DNA of 61,711 nucleotides from JBFWWP01 sp050246115 (GCA_050246115.1 JBFWWP010000034.1:1-61711); one strand, 5' to 3'. Positions 18,874-27,432 are shown, counted from the first letter of the stretch. Numbers and translations are program-made. The notes: generated by a model not told the origin, from the letters alone.

Positions 18874-19504
18874 CTCCGGTACTCCTGTTCGGGCCGCCGC
18901 AATTCGGCGACGCAACTCGTGATTCGCCCCGTCGAGAGGCAACTCGGTTCGGGGCTCGTTGGGTCGTCGCTCCGGGCGTTCTCGGAGCACCCGGTCATTC
19001 CGACGCCACCCATGGCATCACTGCGCGCGCCGACATCGAGCCGTCACCCGGGGCGGCGTTGGTTGCCGCGACGCTGAATCGCCAAACGCCGAAACGACCC
19101 CAAATGGAGCCCCCAGCTCGGCAAGAACTGCCCGCTCGCCTCGAGCTGCCTCGCGCCGGCTGACCGCTGGCGACGCCGCGGGACCCGAGCGCCCCAGCAA
19201 CGAGCACCCAGGGCCGTCGAGTTCCGCGCGACAAAAGTACCTGTGCAAGGAGCCGGTAGCGGTCAGAATAGCGCCTGCGGGCGCCCGGGCAACTTCACCT
19301 TCGCAGGGCCTGCATCATAGCTCGGAGTCGCATCCGGCAACAGCAATCGGAGCGGCGGAATCACGGCGGGCCCCGGGGATGTCCGCGCGCGCCGGTCGGA
19401 CACGGCGCTGTGCAGGAGCTCCGGCGGACGACCCACGACGCCGCCTCGGGCGAAGCCGCGGGAGTCTGGACCGACGAACCCCGGAAACCTGGGAAAGGAC
19501 CATC
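18874..19504. other. Divergent intergenic region, no gene seen
   Basis: It separates the minus-strand HEAT-VWA gene from the plus-strand SDR gene. An open frame continues upstream of the SDR start but has no family signal and a low-complexity composition. Promoters for both genes should lie here; none could be assigned. Confidence 0.5.
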
Positions 19505-20206
19505 GTGAATCTGTCAGGAGCTCGGGCCATCGTCACCGGCGGCAGCGCTGGCATCGGCGCGGCCATCGCGCAAGCGCTCGTCACCCGAGGTGCGTCCGTC
19601 GTGATCAACGGCCGCGACCCCGCGCGGTTGCGGGCCGCCGCCGCTCGGCTCGGCGTCCGCGGCGTCGTCGGAGACGTCGGTCGCGACGCGGCCGCGATCG
19701 TCGCTGAGAGCGTCGAAGCGCTCGGCGGCCTCGACATCTTGATCAACAATGCCGGCTGGGGTCGCCGAATGCCGATCGAGACCCTCGATCCCGAGGTATT
19801 CGCGGAGATGTGGCGTACCAATGTGCTCGGCGCGGCGCTCATGACCCAACACAGCATCGCCCACTTGCGGGCCGCGGGACGCGGGAGCGTCGTCAACATC
19901 GCGTCCACCGCAGCCGTCCGTGGCTACGCTCAAGGAAGTGCGTACGTCGCCACCAAGTTTGCTCTTGCTGGCATGACGCAGTGCTGGCAGGCCGAACTTC
20001 GCCCGCAGGACATTCGCGTCATTCAAATCAACCCGAGCGAGGTTCAGACGGGATTCGGTGGGAGCGACCCGGAGCGGCCCCTGCACCCCGGCAAGCTCGT
20101 CGCCGAGGACATCGCCCATACGGTCATCGCCGCACTGGAGCTGAACGACCGCGGACTGATTCCGGAGCTGACGGTGTTCGCGACCAACCCTTGGAAGAGC
20201 GCGTGA
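19505..20206 (+). CDS. Short-chain dehydrogenase/reductase
   Basis: The product is 233 residues. It has the Rossmann motif TGGSAGIG, the NNAG motif, catalytic Ser in NIASTAA and YVATK with catalytic Tyr and Lys. It is a classical SDR, probably NADP(H)-dependent given the NGRDPARL segment after beta-2. The ending resembles 3-ketoacyl-ACP reductase-like or sepiapterin-like members, but the substrate cannot be read from sequence. The start is GTG with AAAGGA upstream; the open frame extends much further but without homology. A lipoprotein gene begins 4 nt after the stop. Confidence 0.9.
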   Translation: MNLSGARAIVTGGSAGIGAAIAQALVTRGASVVINGRDPARLRAAAARLGVRGVVGDVGRDAAAIVAESVEALGGLDILINNAGWGRRMPIETLDPEVFAEMWRTNVLGAALMTQHSIAHLRAAGRGSVVNIASTAAVRGYAQGSAYVATKFALAGMTQCWQAELRPQDIRVIQINPSEVQTGFGGSDPERPLHPGKLVAEDIAHTVIAALELNDRGLIPELTVFATNPWKSA

Positions 20207-20210
20207 CTCG

Positions 20211-20906
20211 GTGTTCGTGACTCGGCTCTTGCTGGTTGCTACGTGCGTAACGTTGTGCGGGGGTTGCGGCAGCGGCCAGTACCTACGCGCGCGGGCACAC
20301 GACCTCGGGGACTGCTTCACTGCGCGCGCGGCGCTCGGAGTTGGCCTGTACGCCGAAGCCGAGGTGACTACGCTCGTGGCGCCCGCCTTGGGCTTCGCCG
20401 ACGCCACCCTTGCGCCGCGTTACTCTTGGGAGTGGGATCCGCGTCGGCACGAGGTGTTCGGAGGACTGCGAACAGCAGCGTTCCCGACCCTCCTGCTCGC
20501 GTGGCCCATCTATGGCCACGGCGAAACGCGAGAGGGGTACGGGGACACGCACCCGTATTGGCGTGGTCTGATCGCCCCGTGGGCACTCGTCGGCACTCAC
20601 CACATCGAGCGTCGTTCCACCTCCCTCTTGGGAGTGCATCGGCTGATCCCCAACCCCAGGCTGTGGGATCCCGAGTTCGACGACGAACCGCGTCCAACGC
20701 CCCGGTTCTCCGAGCACACTTGGATCGCGGTGTCGGCGACGCCGCTGCTCGTACGGTTGGACCTCGGTTGGAATCCGCTCGAGACCTTCGACTGGCTGGT
20801 CGGCATATTCGGCTGGGACGTGCTGCGCGACGACTCGCGAGCGAGTCCGGGCATAGAATCCCGCGCCTCCGCGGCCGGCGAAACGAAGTCGGTGAGCGAG
20901 AGCTGA
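20211..20906 (+). CDS. Probable lipoprotein of unknown function
   Basis: The product is 231 residues with GTG start at 20211 (GTG 20217 also possible). The N-terminus has a hydrophobic stretch followed by LCGGC, a lipobox-like site with unusual Cys at -3. The rest is rich in Trp, Tyr and Pro (for example PRYSWEWDPRRHEVF and FDWLVGIFGWD). Two hydrophobic segments (about 80-90 and 165-175) could be buried strands. No family recognised. It starts 4 nt after the SDR stop and ends 39 nt before the DUF3052 fusion gene, so it may be co-transcribed with both. Confidence 0.75.
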   Translation: MFVTRLLLVATCVTLCGGCGSGQYLRARAHDLGDCFTARAALGVGLYAEAEVTTLVAPALGFADATLAPRYSWEWDPRRHEVFGGLRTAAFPTLLLAWPIYGHGETREGYGDTHPYWRGLIAPWALVGTHHIERRSTSLLGVHRLIPNPRLWDPEFDDEPRPTPRFSEHTWIAVSATPLLVRLDLGWNPLETFDWLVGIFGWDVLRDDSRASPGIESRASAAGETKSVSES

Positions 20907-20945
20907 CACGCGTCGACGGGAGCGTGGGGTGAGAGAGGCTCGGTG

Positions 20946-21728
20946 ATGGCGAAGAAGCGGATTCGCTTGGTGCACTGGAACGTCGAGGAGGCCCGTGAGC
21001 ACGTACGCGCGCTGCGCGACGCCGGCTACGCAGTCGTCAGCGGTCCGGTCGACCCAGCGGAACTGCGTGCCCTCAAGGCGCGTCCGCCGGCGGCCATCAT
21101 CATCGATCTCGATCGACTCCCCGGTCAGGGACGAGACGTCGGCATCGATCTGCGGCGCGCGCAACCCACGCGCCAGGTTCCCCTGGTCTTCGTCGGCGGC
21201 ACGAGCGAGAAAGCGCAACGGGTACGCCAAGCCTTGCCCGATGCCGTCTTCACGACGTGGGATCGAGTCGAGTCGGCGCTCACCGAGGCCCTCGAACGCC
21301 CGATCGCCGCGCCGGTGGTCCCCGCGCATTCGCTCACGGGTTACTCCGGGACCCCGCTGCCGAAAAAGCTCGGCTTGAAGGAGGGGCTGCGAGTGGCACT
21401 CCTCGATGCCCCGCCCGACTTCGAGCAGGCCCTCGCGCCGCTGCCGACCGGGGTTCGACTCGTTCGTCAGGCGCGCGGTCCTCGCGACTTGACGATCTGG
21501 TTCGTACGTTCTCAGCGAACCCTCGCGGCACGAATCGCGTCCATCGGGGCGCGCGTCGAGAACGGCGGCTTGTGGATCGCGTGGCCAAAGAAGGCGTCGG
21601 GGCTCGTGAGCGACGTGAGCGAACCCCTGGTGCGAACGACCGGCTTGGCGAACGGCCTCGTCGACTACAAGATCTGCGCCATTGACGCGACGTGGTCCGG
21701 ACTGAAGTTCGCCCGCAGAAAGTCGTGA
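20946..21728 (+). CDS. Receiver-like / DUF3052 fusion protein
   Basis: The product is 260 residues from the ATG at 20946 (a GTG lies directly before it). Residues 1-110 look like a response-regulator receiver fold (AIIIDLDRLPGQGRDVG in the position of the phospho-acceptor strand, VPLVFVGGT after it), but the early acidic pair is not evident. Residues 125-260 match the DUF3052 pattern: GYSGTPLPKKLGLKEG, PPDFEQALAPLP, LTIWFVRS and ending VDYKICAIDATWSGLKF. DUF3052 proteins are usually stand-alone. The fusion suggests that the DUF3052 part is an output or binding domain controlled by the N-terminal module; function unknown. Confidence 0.82.
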   Translation: MAKKRIRLVHWNVEEAREHVRALRDAGYAVVSGPVDPAELRALKARPPAAIIIDLDRLPGQGRDVGIDLRRAQPTRQVPLVFVGGTSEKAQRVRQALPDAVFTTWDRVESALTEALERPIAAPVVPAHSLTGYSGTPLPKKLGLKEGLRVALLDAPPDFEQALAPLPTGVRLVRQARGPRDLTIWFVRSQRTLAARIASIGARVENGGLWIAWPKKASGLVSDVSEPLVRTTGLANGLVDYKICAIDATWSGLKFARRKS

Positions 21729-21767
21729 TCGTCACGCGCAGGACCGAACGGCTGAGGAAAGAAGACC

Positions 21768-22757
21768 ATGTACTACGCTGCAGCACTGCAGGTCGATCAA
21801 TCCAATCCGCGAACCCGCGCCGACATGGTTCGCAACACGTCGCACATGGTCGCACTCCTCGAGCGGACGGTCAGCGGGTATCGTCCGTTTCACGACATCC
21901 GACTCGCCGTGTTTCCGGAGTTCGCACACGCTGCGCCGGTGTACGAAACGGCCGAAGAACTGCTCGAGAAGCTCGCAGTCGAGATCCCCAACGAGCATAC
22001 CGAACGCTGGGAGCGAACTGCGCGCCAGCTCGGCGTCCACGTTCAGACCGGGAGCTTTCTCGAACGCGACCCCCGCTGGCCGGACGCGGTCTTCAACACG
22101 ACCTGTTTGATCGGGCCGGAGGGACTGCTTGCGCGCTACCGAAAAGTGAACCCGTGGATTCCGTGGGAGGTCCACACCAGTCCACACGATCTCCCCCACT
22201 ATCCGGACGACCCGTTCCCGGTCACGGAGACGGAGCTGGGCCGCCTCGCGGTGGCGACCTGTTACGACTGGTTGTTCCCCGAGGTCACCCGCGAACTCGC
22301 GTTGCGCGGTGCCGAGATCTTGATTCGCATCTCGGCCTACATGGATCCGTGGGGAGCGACGCCGCCGATGGACTGGTGGACGGTCGTCAACCGCTGTCGA
22401 GCGTTGGAGAATCTGTGCTACGTGGTCGCAGCGAACCAAGGCGCGGACGGCGGGCGCTACCCACCGTTCACGTGGCCCGGTGGCAGCATGGTCGTCGACT
22501 ACGATGGCAGGGTACTGGCCGAGGCCCCGCCGGGACCAGGCGAGCGCGTCGTCGTCGCGCCGATCCACATCGCGGCGCTGCGAGCCGAGCGAGCCCGTCG
22601 CATCGGACACGCGATGCCGGCGCACCTGCGCTCCGAACTCTACACGCGCCTCGCGCAGCCGCAGTACCCGGGCAGCCGCGACGCGGCAGAGCGTTCGGTC
22701 GCGGGACTCACGAATGCCATTGAAAAGCACAAGCGCAGCCTGTGGCCGCGGGCGTGA
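21768..22757 (+). CDS. Carbon-nitrogen hydrolase (nitrilase superfamily)
   Basis: The product is 329 residues. The catalytic triad is visible: Glu in FPEFAHA, Lys in YRKVNPW and Cys in ATCYDWLFPE. After the Cys the sequence shows GAEILIRISAYMDPWG, where the aliphatic amidase and nitrilase branches differ. It should hydrolyse an amide or nitrile; I cannot say which. The ATG has GAGGAAAG about 10 nt upstream. It begins 39 nt after the DUF3052 fusion gene and is convergent with the EamA gene. It is not the agmatine or N-carbamoylputrescine type, as the expected neighbours are absent. Confidence 0.88.
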   Translation: MYYAAALQVDQSNPRTRADMVRNTSHMVALLERTVSGYRPFHDIRLAVFPEFAHAAPVYETAEELLEKLAVEIPNEHTERWERTARQLGVHVQTGSFLERDPRWPDAVFNTTCLIGPEGLLARYRKVNPWIPWEVHTSPHDLPHYPDDPFPVTETELGRLAVATCYDWLFPEVTRELALRGAEILIRISAYMDPWGATPPMDWWTVVNRCRALENLCYVVAANQGADGGRYPPFTWPGGSMVVDYDGRVLAEAPPGPGERVVVAPIHIAALRAERARRIGHAMPAHLRSELYTRLAQPQYPGSRDAAERSVAGLTNAIEKHKRSLWPRA

Positions 22758-22802
22758 TCCGCTACCCGTAGCGCAAGTCGTTCCGGCTCACCCGGCAGCA
22801 CT

Positions 22803-22980
22803 CAGGAGTCGCCCAAGAACAACTTCGACATCGTGCCGTCGATTTGGGTCAGATTCGGCCGATCCGGAAAGCTCGAAACCGGAGGCGTAGCCTTCCGTGA
22901 GGATTTCGAGGTTCTCGGATCGGTCGAAGATGGCTCGAAGCGACGAGCAAGAGGGTGAAGTCATTCTTGGGCGACTCCTC
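22803..22980. repeat. 178-bp imperfect inverted repeat between convergent genes
   Basis: The left arm begins AGGAGTCGCCCAAGAA at about 22803. The same 16 bases occur on the opposite strand at about 22980-22965. Similarity continues inward with gaps through ACTTC, CGTCG and a second matched block, TTCGGCCGATCCGG on one arm against TTCGACCGATCCGA on the other. It covers the gap between the nitrilase and EamA stops. The minus strand has a 58-codon open frame (ATG about 22961, GAGGAG upstream, stop at 22788) with no recognised family. It may be an old inverted duplication or a small non-autonomous element. Confidence 0.6.
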
Positions 22981-23914
22981 AGTTGGGGGTGCGCCCGATG
23001 AAGAGAAGCACGACTCCGCCGATGGCGACACAGGTCCCCAGCAGCGCACGAACGGTGATCTTCTGGCGCAGGAAGAACCACACGAGGGGCAACACGAAGA
23101 TTGGACTCGTCGACGTGAGCGTGCTCGCCACGCCGATGCTGGTGTGCTGGAAAGCAAGGAGACTGAACCAGATTCCCAGATAGGTTCCGCAGAAGGCCGC
23201 CGGGATCAGTCGGGGGAGGTGTCCGGGTGCTCGCAACTGCGCGCCCCACACCCGCAGTCGCCGCGCAGCGAGCCCAACGATCAGGCCGGCAATGACGGCC
23301 GCAAGCAACCGTAGGAACGAAGCCTCCATGGCCGGGCGCGGGGCGCCGACCGCCGCGAGTGCTTGGATCCCCTGCTTGGCCCAGAGCGCCCCCACTGCCT
23401 GACAAACGGACCCGGCCACGCCATAGACCAAGCCGACGACCGGTGAACTCGGAAAGTGACCCGGACTCTCGTTCGCCAGGCCGCGCTCGCGAACGACCCA
23501 CGCGACGCCGGTCAGGGTGAGGATGACGCCCGCGACGGCGAACGGAGTCTGCGCTTCCCCGAGCACCGTCCAACCGAGAAGCACCGCGGCCGGCGGCGCG
23601 ACCATGGTCACCACCAACGCGCGACGCGGCCCTAGGATCTGCAGGCTGCGGAAGAAGCAGGTGTCGCCGATCGCCAAGCCAACGATTGCGCTCGCTCCGA
23701 GGTACATCCAGGCGGCAGCACTCGGGTGAAACGGCGATTCACCAGTGGCGAACGCGATCCCGAGCAGCGTGAACAGCAACAGCGTCGCACCGACCGTGTT
23801 CTTGAACAGGTTCATGGCCGCCGCGGCCACGCGTACGCGACTGAACAGCAGGCTACCGATCGACCACATGCAGGCCGCGCCGAGGCCGAAGACTTCGCCC
23901 GTGTACCGTTCCAA
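22979..23914 (-). CDS. EamA/DMT-family membrane transporter
   Basis: The product is 311 residues with about ten hydrophobic helices in two EamA repeats. The first repeat runs from GLGAACMWSIGSLLFSR, the second from VVGLVYGVAGSVCQAVG. The end is a typical PLVWFFLRQKITVRALLGT and GVVLLFIGR. Family members export amino acids, drugs or metabolites; the substrate is not predictable. The start at 23914 is TTG with no clear ribosome-binding site, so the N-terminus is uncertain, but the first helix needs a start near here. It is convergent with the nitrilase gene. Confidence 0.88.
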   Translation of the reverse strand: MERYTGEVFGLGAACMWSIGSLLFSRVRVAAAAMNLFKNTVGATLLLFTLLGIAFATGESPFHPSAAAWMYLGASAIVGLAIGDTCFFRSLQILGPRRALVVTMVAPPAAVLLGWTVLGEAQTPFAVAGVILTLTGVAWVVRERGLANESPGHFPSSPVVGLVYGVAGSVCQAVGALWAKQGIQALAAVGAPRPAMEASFLRLLAAVIAGLIVGLAARRLRVWGAQLRAPGHLPRLIPAAFCGTYLGIWFSLLAFQHTSIGVASTLTSTSPIFVLPLVWFFLRQKITVRALLGTCVAIGGVVLLFIGRTPN

Positions 23915-24009
23915 GAACCGCTCGATCCCGCCAAGTCGACCCGCGAAGGCCCCGAGGGGGCGACGGAGTATCGGCGGATTCCGCCAGCGCGCAACGGCTC
24001 ATGCCATCA

Positions 24010-24022
24010 TGTCAGAATGACA
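24010..24022. promoter_or_regulatory. Short inverted repeat, possible activator site
   Basis: TGTCA-GAA-TGACA has perfect 5-bp arms and lies about 190 bp upstream of the expected hsp20 transcription start. That is a usual distance for an enhancer-binding protein acting on a sigma-54 promoter. The role is inferred from position only. Confidence 0.35.
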
Positions 24023-24175
24023 CCCTCGAGCAACCCGGGTCGTACCTCCCATCCGATCTCACGACAATCAAGTGCCATTGTGACAGCCGAACTTCGCCGA
24101 CGAACCGCTGCGAAGGGCCGGTCGCTCTTTCCAAATCGCTACGGAAAAATAACTTACGACTCGACCGAGCGGAGT

Positions 24176-24190
24176 TGGCACAGTCAGTGC
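24176..24190 (+). promoter_or_regulatory. Sigma-54-type (-24/-12) promoter for hsp20
   Basis: TGGCACAGTCAGTGC has GG and GC dinucleotides separated by exactly 10 nt, as in TGGCACG-N4-TTGC; the T before TGC is G here. It predicts a start near 24202, a leader of about 23 nt and AAAGGAGG at 24211-24218 before the ATG at 24225. Sigma-54 control of a small heat-shock gene has been described in a myxobacterium. Confidence 0.6.
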
Positions 24191-24224
24191 GATACCTCGA
24201 TCGAATCCTGAAAGGAGGATCGTC

Positions 24225-24662
24225 ATGGCACCCACTCTTACTCTCCGACCTCCGCTGGACCCGTTCCGCGAGTTCGGCCAGCTGTTCCAAGGGCTCGTTG
24301 GCCGCCCCTGGTTCGGCGAAGCCCTGGGCACGACCGGAGGTCAGCCGGCTCTGAACGTCTGGGAAACCGAGGAGGGCTACGTGCTCGAGGCCGAGCTCCC
24401 CGGGATGACGTTGGAGGACGTCGAGCTGACGATGCTCGACAACGTGTTGACCCTCGCCGGCACCCACCGCGAGGTGAGCGCCGAAGGCGTGTCCTATCGC
24501 CGCCGCGAGCGCCGGCTCGGTTCGTTCAAGCGCGAGGTGCGCCTCCCCAGCCGCGTCGACGCGAACGCGGTCAGCGCCACTCTGAGCGACGGTGTGCTGA
24601 CCGTGTCCGTTCCGAAGGCGGAGGAAACCCGCCCGCGGAAGATCGAAGTGAAGTTGCGCTGA
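24225..24662 (+). CDS. Small heat-shock protein, Hsp20 family
   Basis: The product is 145 residues. The alpha-crystallin domain runs from about 42 (ALNVWETEEGYVLEAELPGM) to 135, with LGSFKREVRLP and a closing DGVLTVSVPKAEE motif (the GVLTV strand). It is an ATP-independent holdase chaperone. The C-terminal IxI/V motif is weak (KIEVKL). AAAGGAGG lies just before the ATG. A second, divergent hsp20 gene follows after 31 nt, probably on the same mRNA. The upstream -24/-12 element suggests sigma-54 control. Confidence 0.95.
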   Translation: MAPTLTLRPPLDPFREFGQLFQGLVGRPWFGEALGTTGGQPALNVWETEEGYVLEAELPGMTLEDVELTMLDNVLTLAGTHREVSAEGVSYRRRERRLGSFKREVRLPSRVDANAVSATLSDGVLTVSVPKAEETRPRKIEVKLR

Positions 24663-24693
24663 GGCGACCCCAAGGCTCGAAAGGAGTAAGTCC

Positions 24694-25077
24694 ATGGACA
24701 CTCAAACCCGTGATCGATCGGTCGTCACCGAGGAACCGGCTGAGTCGCGTAGCTACCGCCCCAATGCCGACGTGCTCGAGAGCGTCGACCGATTCATGCT
24801 CTGCATCGAAATGCCCGGCGCCGATCGCTCCGGCATCCAAGTCGACTTCGAAGATGGTCTGCTCACGATTCACGGCCCAGTGCCCAAGCGCACTCCGGAG
24901 AACGGCCGCGCGCTGCTCGAAGAGTACGGCTACGGGGACTACCACCGCTCGTTCCGACTGTCCGAGAAGATCGACGCGAACCGCATTTCCGCAGAGTATG
25001 ACAACGGCGTTCTCGTACTCAGCCTCCCCAAGTCGGAAGCCAGCATGCCTCGCCGCATCGAGGTCATGCAGCGCTGA
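24694..25077 (+). CDS. Small heat-shock protein, Hsp20 family (second copy)
   Basis: The product is 127 residues. The alpha-crystallin domain spans about 22-125: YRPNADVLESVDRFMLCIEMPG, YGDYHRSFRLSEKIDANRI and NGVLVLSLPKSE. It is clearly divergent from its neighbour, with a longer acidic N-terminus and a loop containing EEYGYG, so the pair is not a recent duplication. AAAGGAG precedes the ATG. Two different Hsp20 subunits from one mRNA could form mixed oligomers; this is inference. Confidence 0.93.
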   Translation: MDTQTRDRSVVTEEPAESRSYRPNADVLESVDRFMLCIEMPGADRSGIQVDFEDGLLTIHGPVPKRTPENGRALLEEYGYGDYHRSFRLSEKIDANRISAEYDNGVLVLSLPKSEASMPRRIEVMQR

Positions 25078-25502
25078 CGCCAAAGACCGTCGCATTCGCG
25101 AAGTTCGAAGCAGGAACGCATGAGCCTCGGTCGGGTGGGCCGCGTCTTCGGCTGACGGCGCGCAGGAAGACCCGCGCGAGACCGTGAAGCGCCGCCAGCG
25201 CTCGAGGCTCATGCCTGATGCGGAACTCGACGGAACCTGCCCTCGGGCCATGGAGCGACCATCCTGGCCCCGGGGCAGGGATCCTTTGCAGAAAGGCCCT
25301 ACGGAAGCGCCACGAGCGCGAACCGCGGTCTCGCTTGGCAACCCGAGCTCGCGTCGGGGGCGGTTGGTCGAACGAGTCGCAGCGCTGAGGCCGAGTAGGG
25401 CGGCTTGCGGCGAATGGGTGGTCTTTTCACTGCATGCCATGCGGCGATTGATTGCGTTTGCGGCGAATGGCCAACATGATCACCGCAGGAAGCGCGGTGA
25501 TT
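25078..25502. other. Intergenic region, no gene seen
   Basis: It lies between the second hsp20 gene and the Fic pseudogene. Open frames are present but lack starts and family signals. No terminator hairpin with a T-run was found after hsp20. Confidence 0.5.
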
Positions 25503-25935
25503 ATGGCCTACATCCACGAGCTCCCGGACTGGCCGGATTTCACTTGGGACAGCCAAGCCCTCGCGGGGCCCCTGGCCGCCTTGCGACACAAGCAGGGCAG
25601 ACACCTCGGCAAGATGGAGGCCCTGGGGTTCGAACTCCGCACCGAGGCGAGCCTTTCAACCCTCACTGAGGAGGTAGTCAAGTCCGCGGCCATCGAGGGC
25701 GAGCATCTGGATCACCAAGAGGTCCGATCATCGATCGCTCGCAAACTCGGGCTCGACGCTGCCGGTCTGCCCGAACCGGGACGCAACGTAGAAGGCACCG
25801 TTGCAATCCTGCTCGAACGACACGGCGCTGCGCGATATCCGAGAGCTCCTCGACCGGCGCATCATCGTGAAGAACCCGGGCGGCGGGCGCAGCACGAGCT
25901 ACCGCTTGGCGACGCCGGATGAAGTCCAAGTGTGA
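25503..25935 (+). pseudogene. Fic-family protein with core deleted and frameshifted
   Basis: From the ATG at 25503 about 105 codons read like the N-terminus of a DUF4172-type Fic protein: ELPDWPDFTWD, LTEEVVKSAAIEGEHLD (the SxxxE(G/N) inhibitory helix) and VRSSIARKLGLDAAGLP. Near 25815 homology stops. In the +1 frame the sequence resumes as the family's C-terminal winged-helix end: NDTALRDIRELLDRRI and VKNPGGGRSTSYRLA, with a TGA at 25933. The catalytic part between them (HPFxxGNGR) is missing, a loss of roughly 200 or more residues. The gene therefore cannot make an active AMP-transferase. A truncated 140-residue product is possible. Confidence 0.85.
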
Positions 25936-26070
25936 GATCGATCCGAGTTCGCAGGGCACGGCGAATCCAGTCCTGGCCTTGCCCCCTCGGATTGCTCGTC
26001 GCGAGCGAACACTCCGAACCTCACGCCTTACACGTCCTATCAGGTTCTGCTCGTCGGCTCGAACCTGAGG

Positions 26071-26439
26071 TCAAGCGCCCTTTGCGCCGCCCTTCTCTTG
26101 GCCGATCCACAGGCGGTTGCCATCCGGGTCCTCCATGCGGAACTCGGTCATTCCGTAGAAAGTGACGTGGGGTTCCTGCACGGAGAGGCCATTCTCGCGC
26201 GCCCGGCGATGAAAGTCCGATAGGCTCTCCGGGTAGAGGTACAAGACTGAGGTTCTGGGAATGCCGGCATGAAGGTGGATCGATTGGTCGAGCATGAGCT
26301 GGCAGTCACCGCAGCGAAGCATAGCCCAACCCCATTCGTCGTTTCGGTTCTCGACGACGAAACCAAGCTTCTCGTAGAACGCGACGCTATCCGGCATGCT
26401 CTTGACCGGCTGCATCGGGATCAGACGACTTAGACTCAT
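26071..26439 (-). CDS. Glyoxalase/bleomycin-resistance (VOC) family protein
   Basis: The product is 122 residues, one VOC module pair (PVKSMPDSVAFYEKLGFVV, then TEFRMEDPDGNRLWIGQ). The C-terminal DPDGNRLWI strand carries the usual Glu/Asn region but the metal-binding His near the start is not obvious. It may be a ligand-binding or resistance protein rather than glyoxalase I. The ATG at 26439 has AGGAGGGCC upstream, which decides it over the longer frame. It stands downstream of the methyltransferase-like gene with a gap of 103 nt. Confidence 0.88.
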   Translation of the reverse strand: MSLSRLIPMQPVKSMPDSVAFYEKLGFVVENRNDEWGWAMLRCGDCQLMLDQSIHLHAGIPRTSVLYLYPESLSDFHRRARENGLSVQEPHVTFYGMTEFRMEDPDGNRLWIGQEKGGAKGA

Positions 26440-26542
26440 GTGGCCCTCCTGCCCTGGTGTGAAGATCTGACGTTCAGCAGCTCGTGCGATGCCGAGCGCT
26501 GTGCGCCGTATGCAGTTGTCGTGGGGCCATTGCACCCCATCC

Positions 26543-27061
26543 TCACTCGTTCGCGCCTGGCACCTTCCAGGGTGTGATCCGAGGCACCCAACGCGGAACG
26601 TTTGCGCGGTACTCCGCGTATGCCGATCCGTACCGGCGCCGCAGGTGCGGCTCCTCGTAGAGAACCACGAACGCGAAGAACCACAACCCTACGAGCGCTG
26701 CGTACCCGAGCAGGACGAGACTCCGGAACAGCAACGTCTGCCCCACGATGGCAGCCAACACGCCGACGTACATGGGATTTCGCACGTACCGATACAAACC
26801 CGATACGACCAGGCAGTCGGTCGGCGCGACCGGCGAAGGCGTGCCCAGCCCCTGGATCGCAAAGCGCGCGAAACACTCCACGACACTGATCGCACCGAGC
26901 GCGACCAGAGCGTAGCCAAGCCAGCGAGTCGCTAGATCTTCCGCAGGTGGAGTCTGTCGCGACCAGCCGGTAAGCAGCCACGGGATCAACCCCGCCACGG
27001 TCGCGGGAGCGATCCAGAAGAAGGCGAACGACCCGCACAGGGATGCCACGCGCCGATTCAC
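26543..27061 (-). CDS. Isoprenylcysteine carboxyl methyltransferase-like membrane protein
   Basis: The product is 172 residues with four to five hydrophobic helices. The C-terminal half has the ICMT/PEMT-like motif VVSGLYRYVRNPMYVGV and, later, EEPHLRRRYGSAYAEYRANVPRW. Bacterial members methylate small or lipid substrates or are of unknown role; they do not act on prenylated CaaX proteins. The start is GTG at 27061 with GGAGGT 6 nt upstream; GTG 27064 is possible but too close to it. Confidence 0.88.
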   Translation of the reverse strand: MNRRVASLCGSFAFFWIAPATVAGLIPWLLTGWSRQTPPAEDLATRWLGYALVALGAISVVECFARFAIQGLGTPSPVAPTDCLVVSGLYRYVRNPMYVGVLAAIVGQTLLFRSLVLLGYAALVGLWFFAFVVLYEEPHLRRRYGSAYAEYRANVPRWVPRITPWKVPGANE

Positions 27062-27393
27062 CACGCCACCTCCCTCGAAGACGTGCGCGCGATCCGCGGC
27101 AAGCCAAGCGCCGTCCGTTGCGTCGGTTCGCGCGTCGGTTCGCGCTGCCTCGACGGGATCCTTCATCCCCTGTCCGCCAACGTCAAGCAATCGCCGCCTG
27201 GCCCCACCGTGCGGGAGCCAGGGTACTGCAAACGCGGGACTTCCAGGGAGCGTCCATCCACTGGCGGTGGTCCGTAGCCGAGCCCGTTGCCCCCGGTTGC
27301 GTCGCAGAAAGGTCGATGAGCCGACGGCAACCGCTTCTCGACCCCAGTCGAGCGCATTCGCGGGCAACTGCACGTCGCGCTCGACGCTGTCGT

Positions 27394-27424
27394 CTCCGAG
27401 GGGGCTCTCGAAGCCCCCTCGGAG
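27394..27424. terminator. Strong GC hairpin between minus-strand genes
   Basis: Perfect 13-bp arms (CTCCGAGGGGGCT and its complement) surround a 5-nt loop CTCGA. It lies after rtcB in the minus direction, following the palindromic element at 27433-27469. There is no T-run. It may add to termination or protect the rtcB transcript end. Confidence 0.55.
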
Positions 27425-27432
27425 AGAATCTA

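Larger units (their letters stand above)
23915..24224. other. Regulatory region upstream of the hsp20 pair
   Basis: No gene is seen. The region holds an inverted repeat at 24010-24022 and a sigma-54-like promoter at 24176-24190, both listed separately. It is less GC-rich around 24140-24160 (GGAAAAATAACTTA) than its surroundings. Confidence 0.6.
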
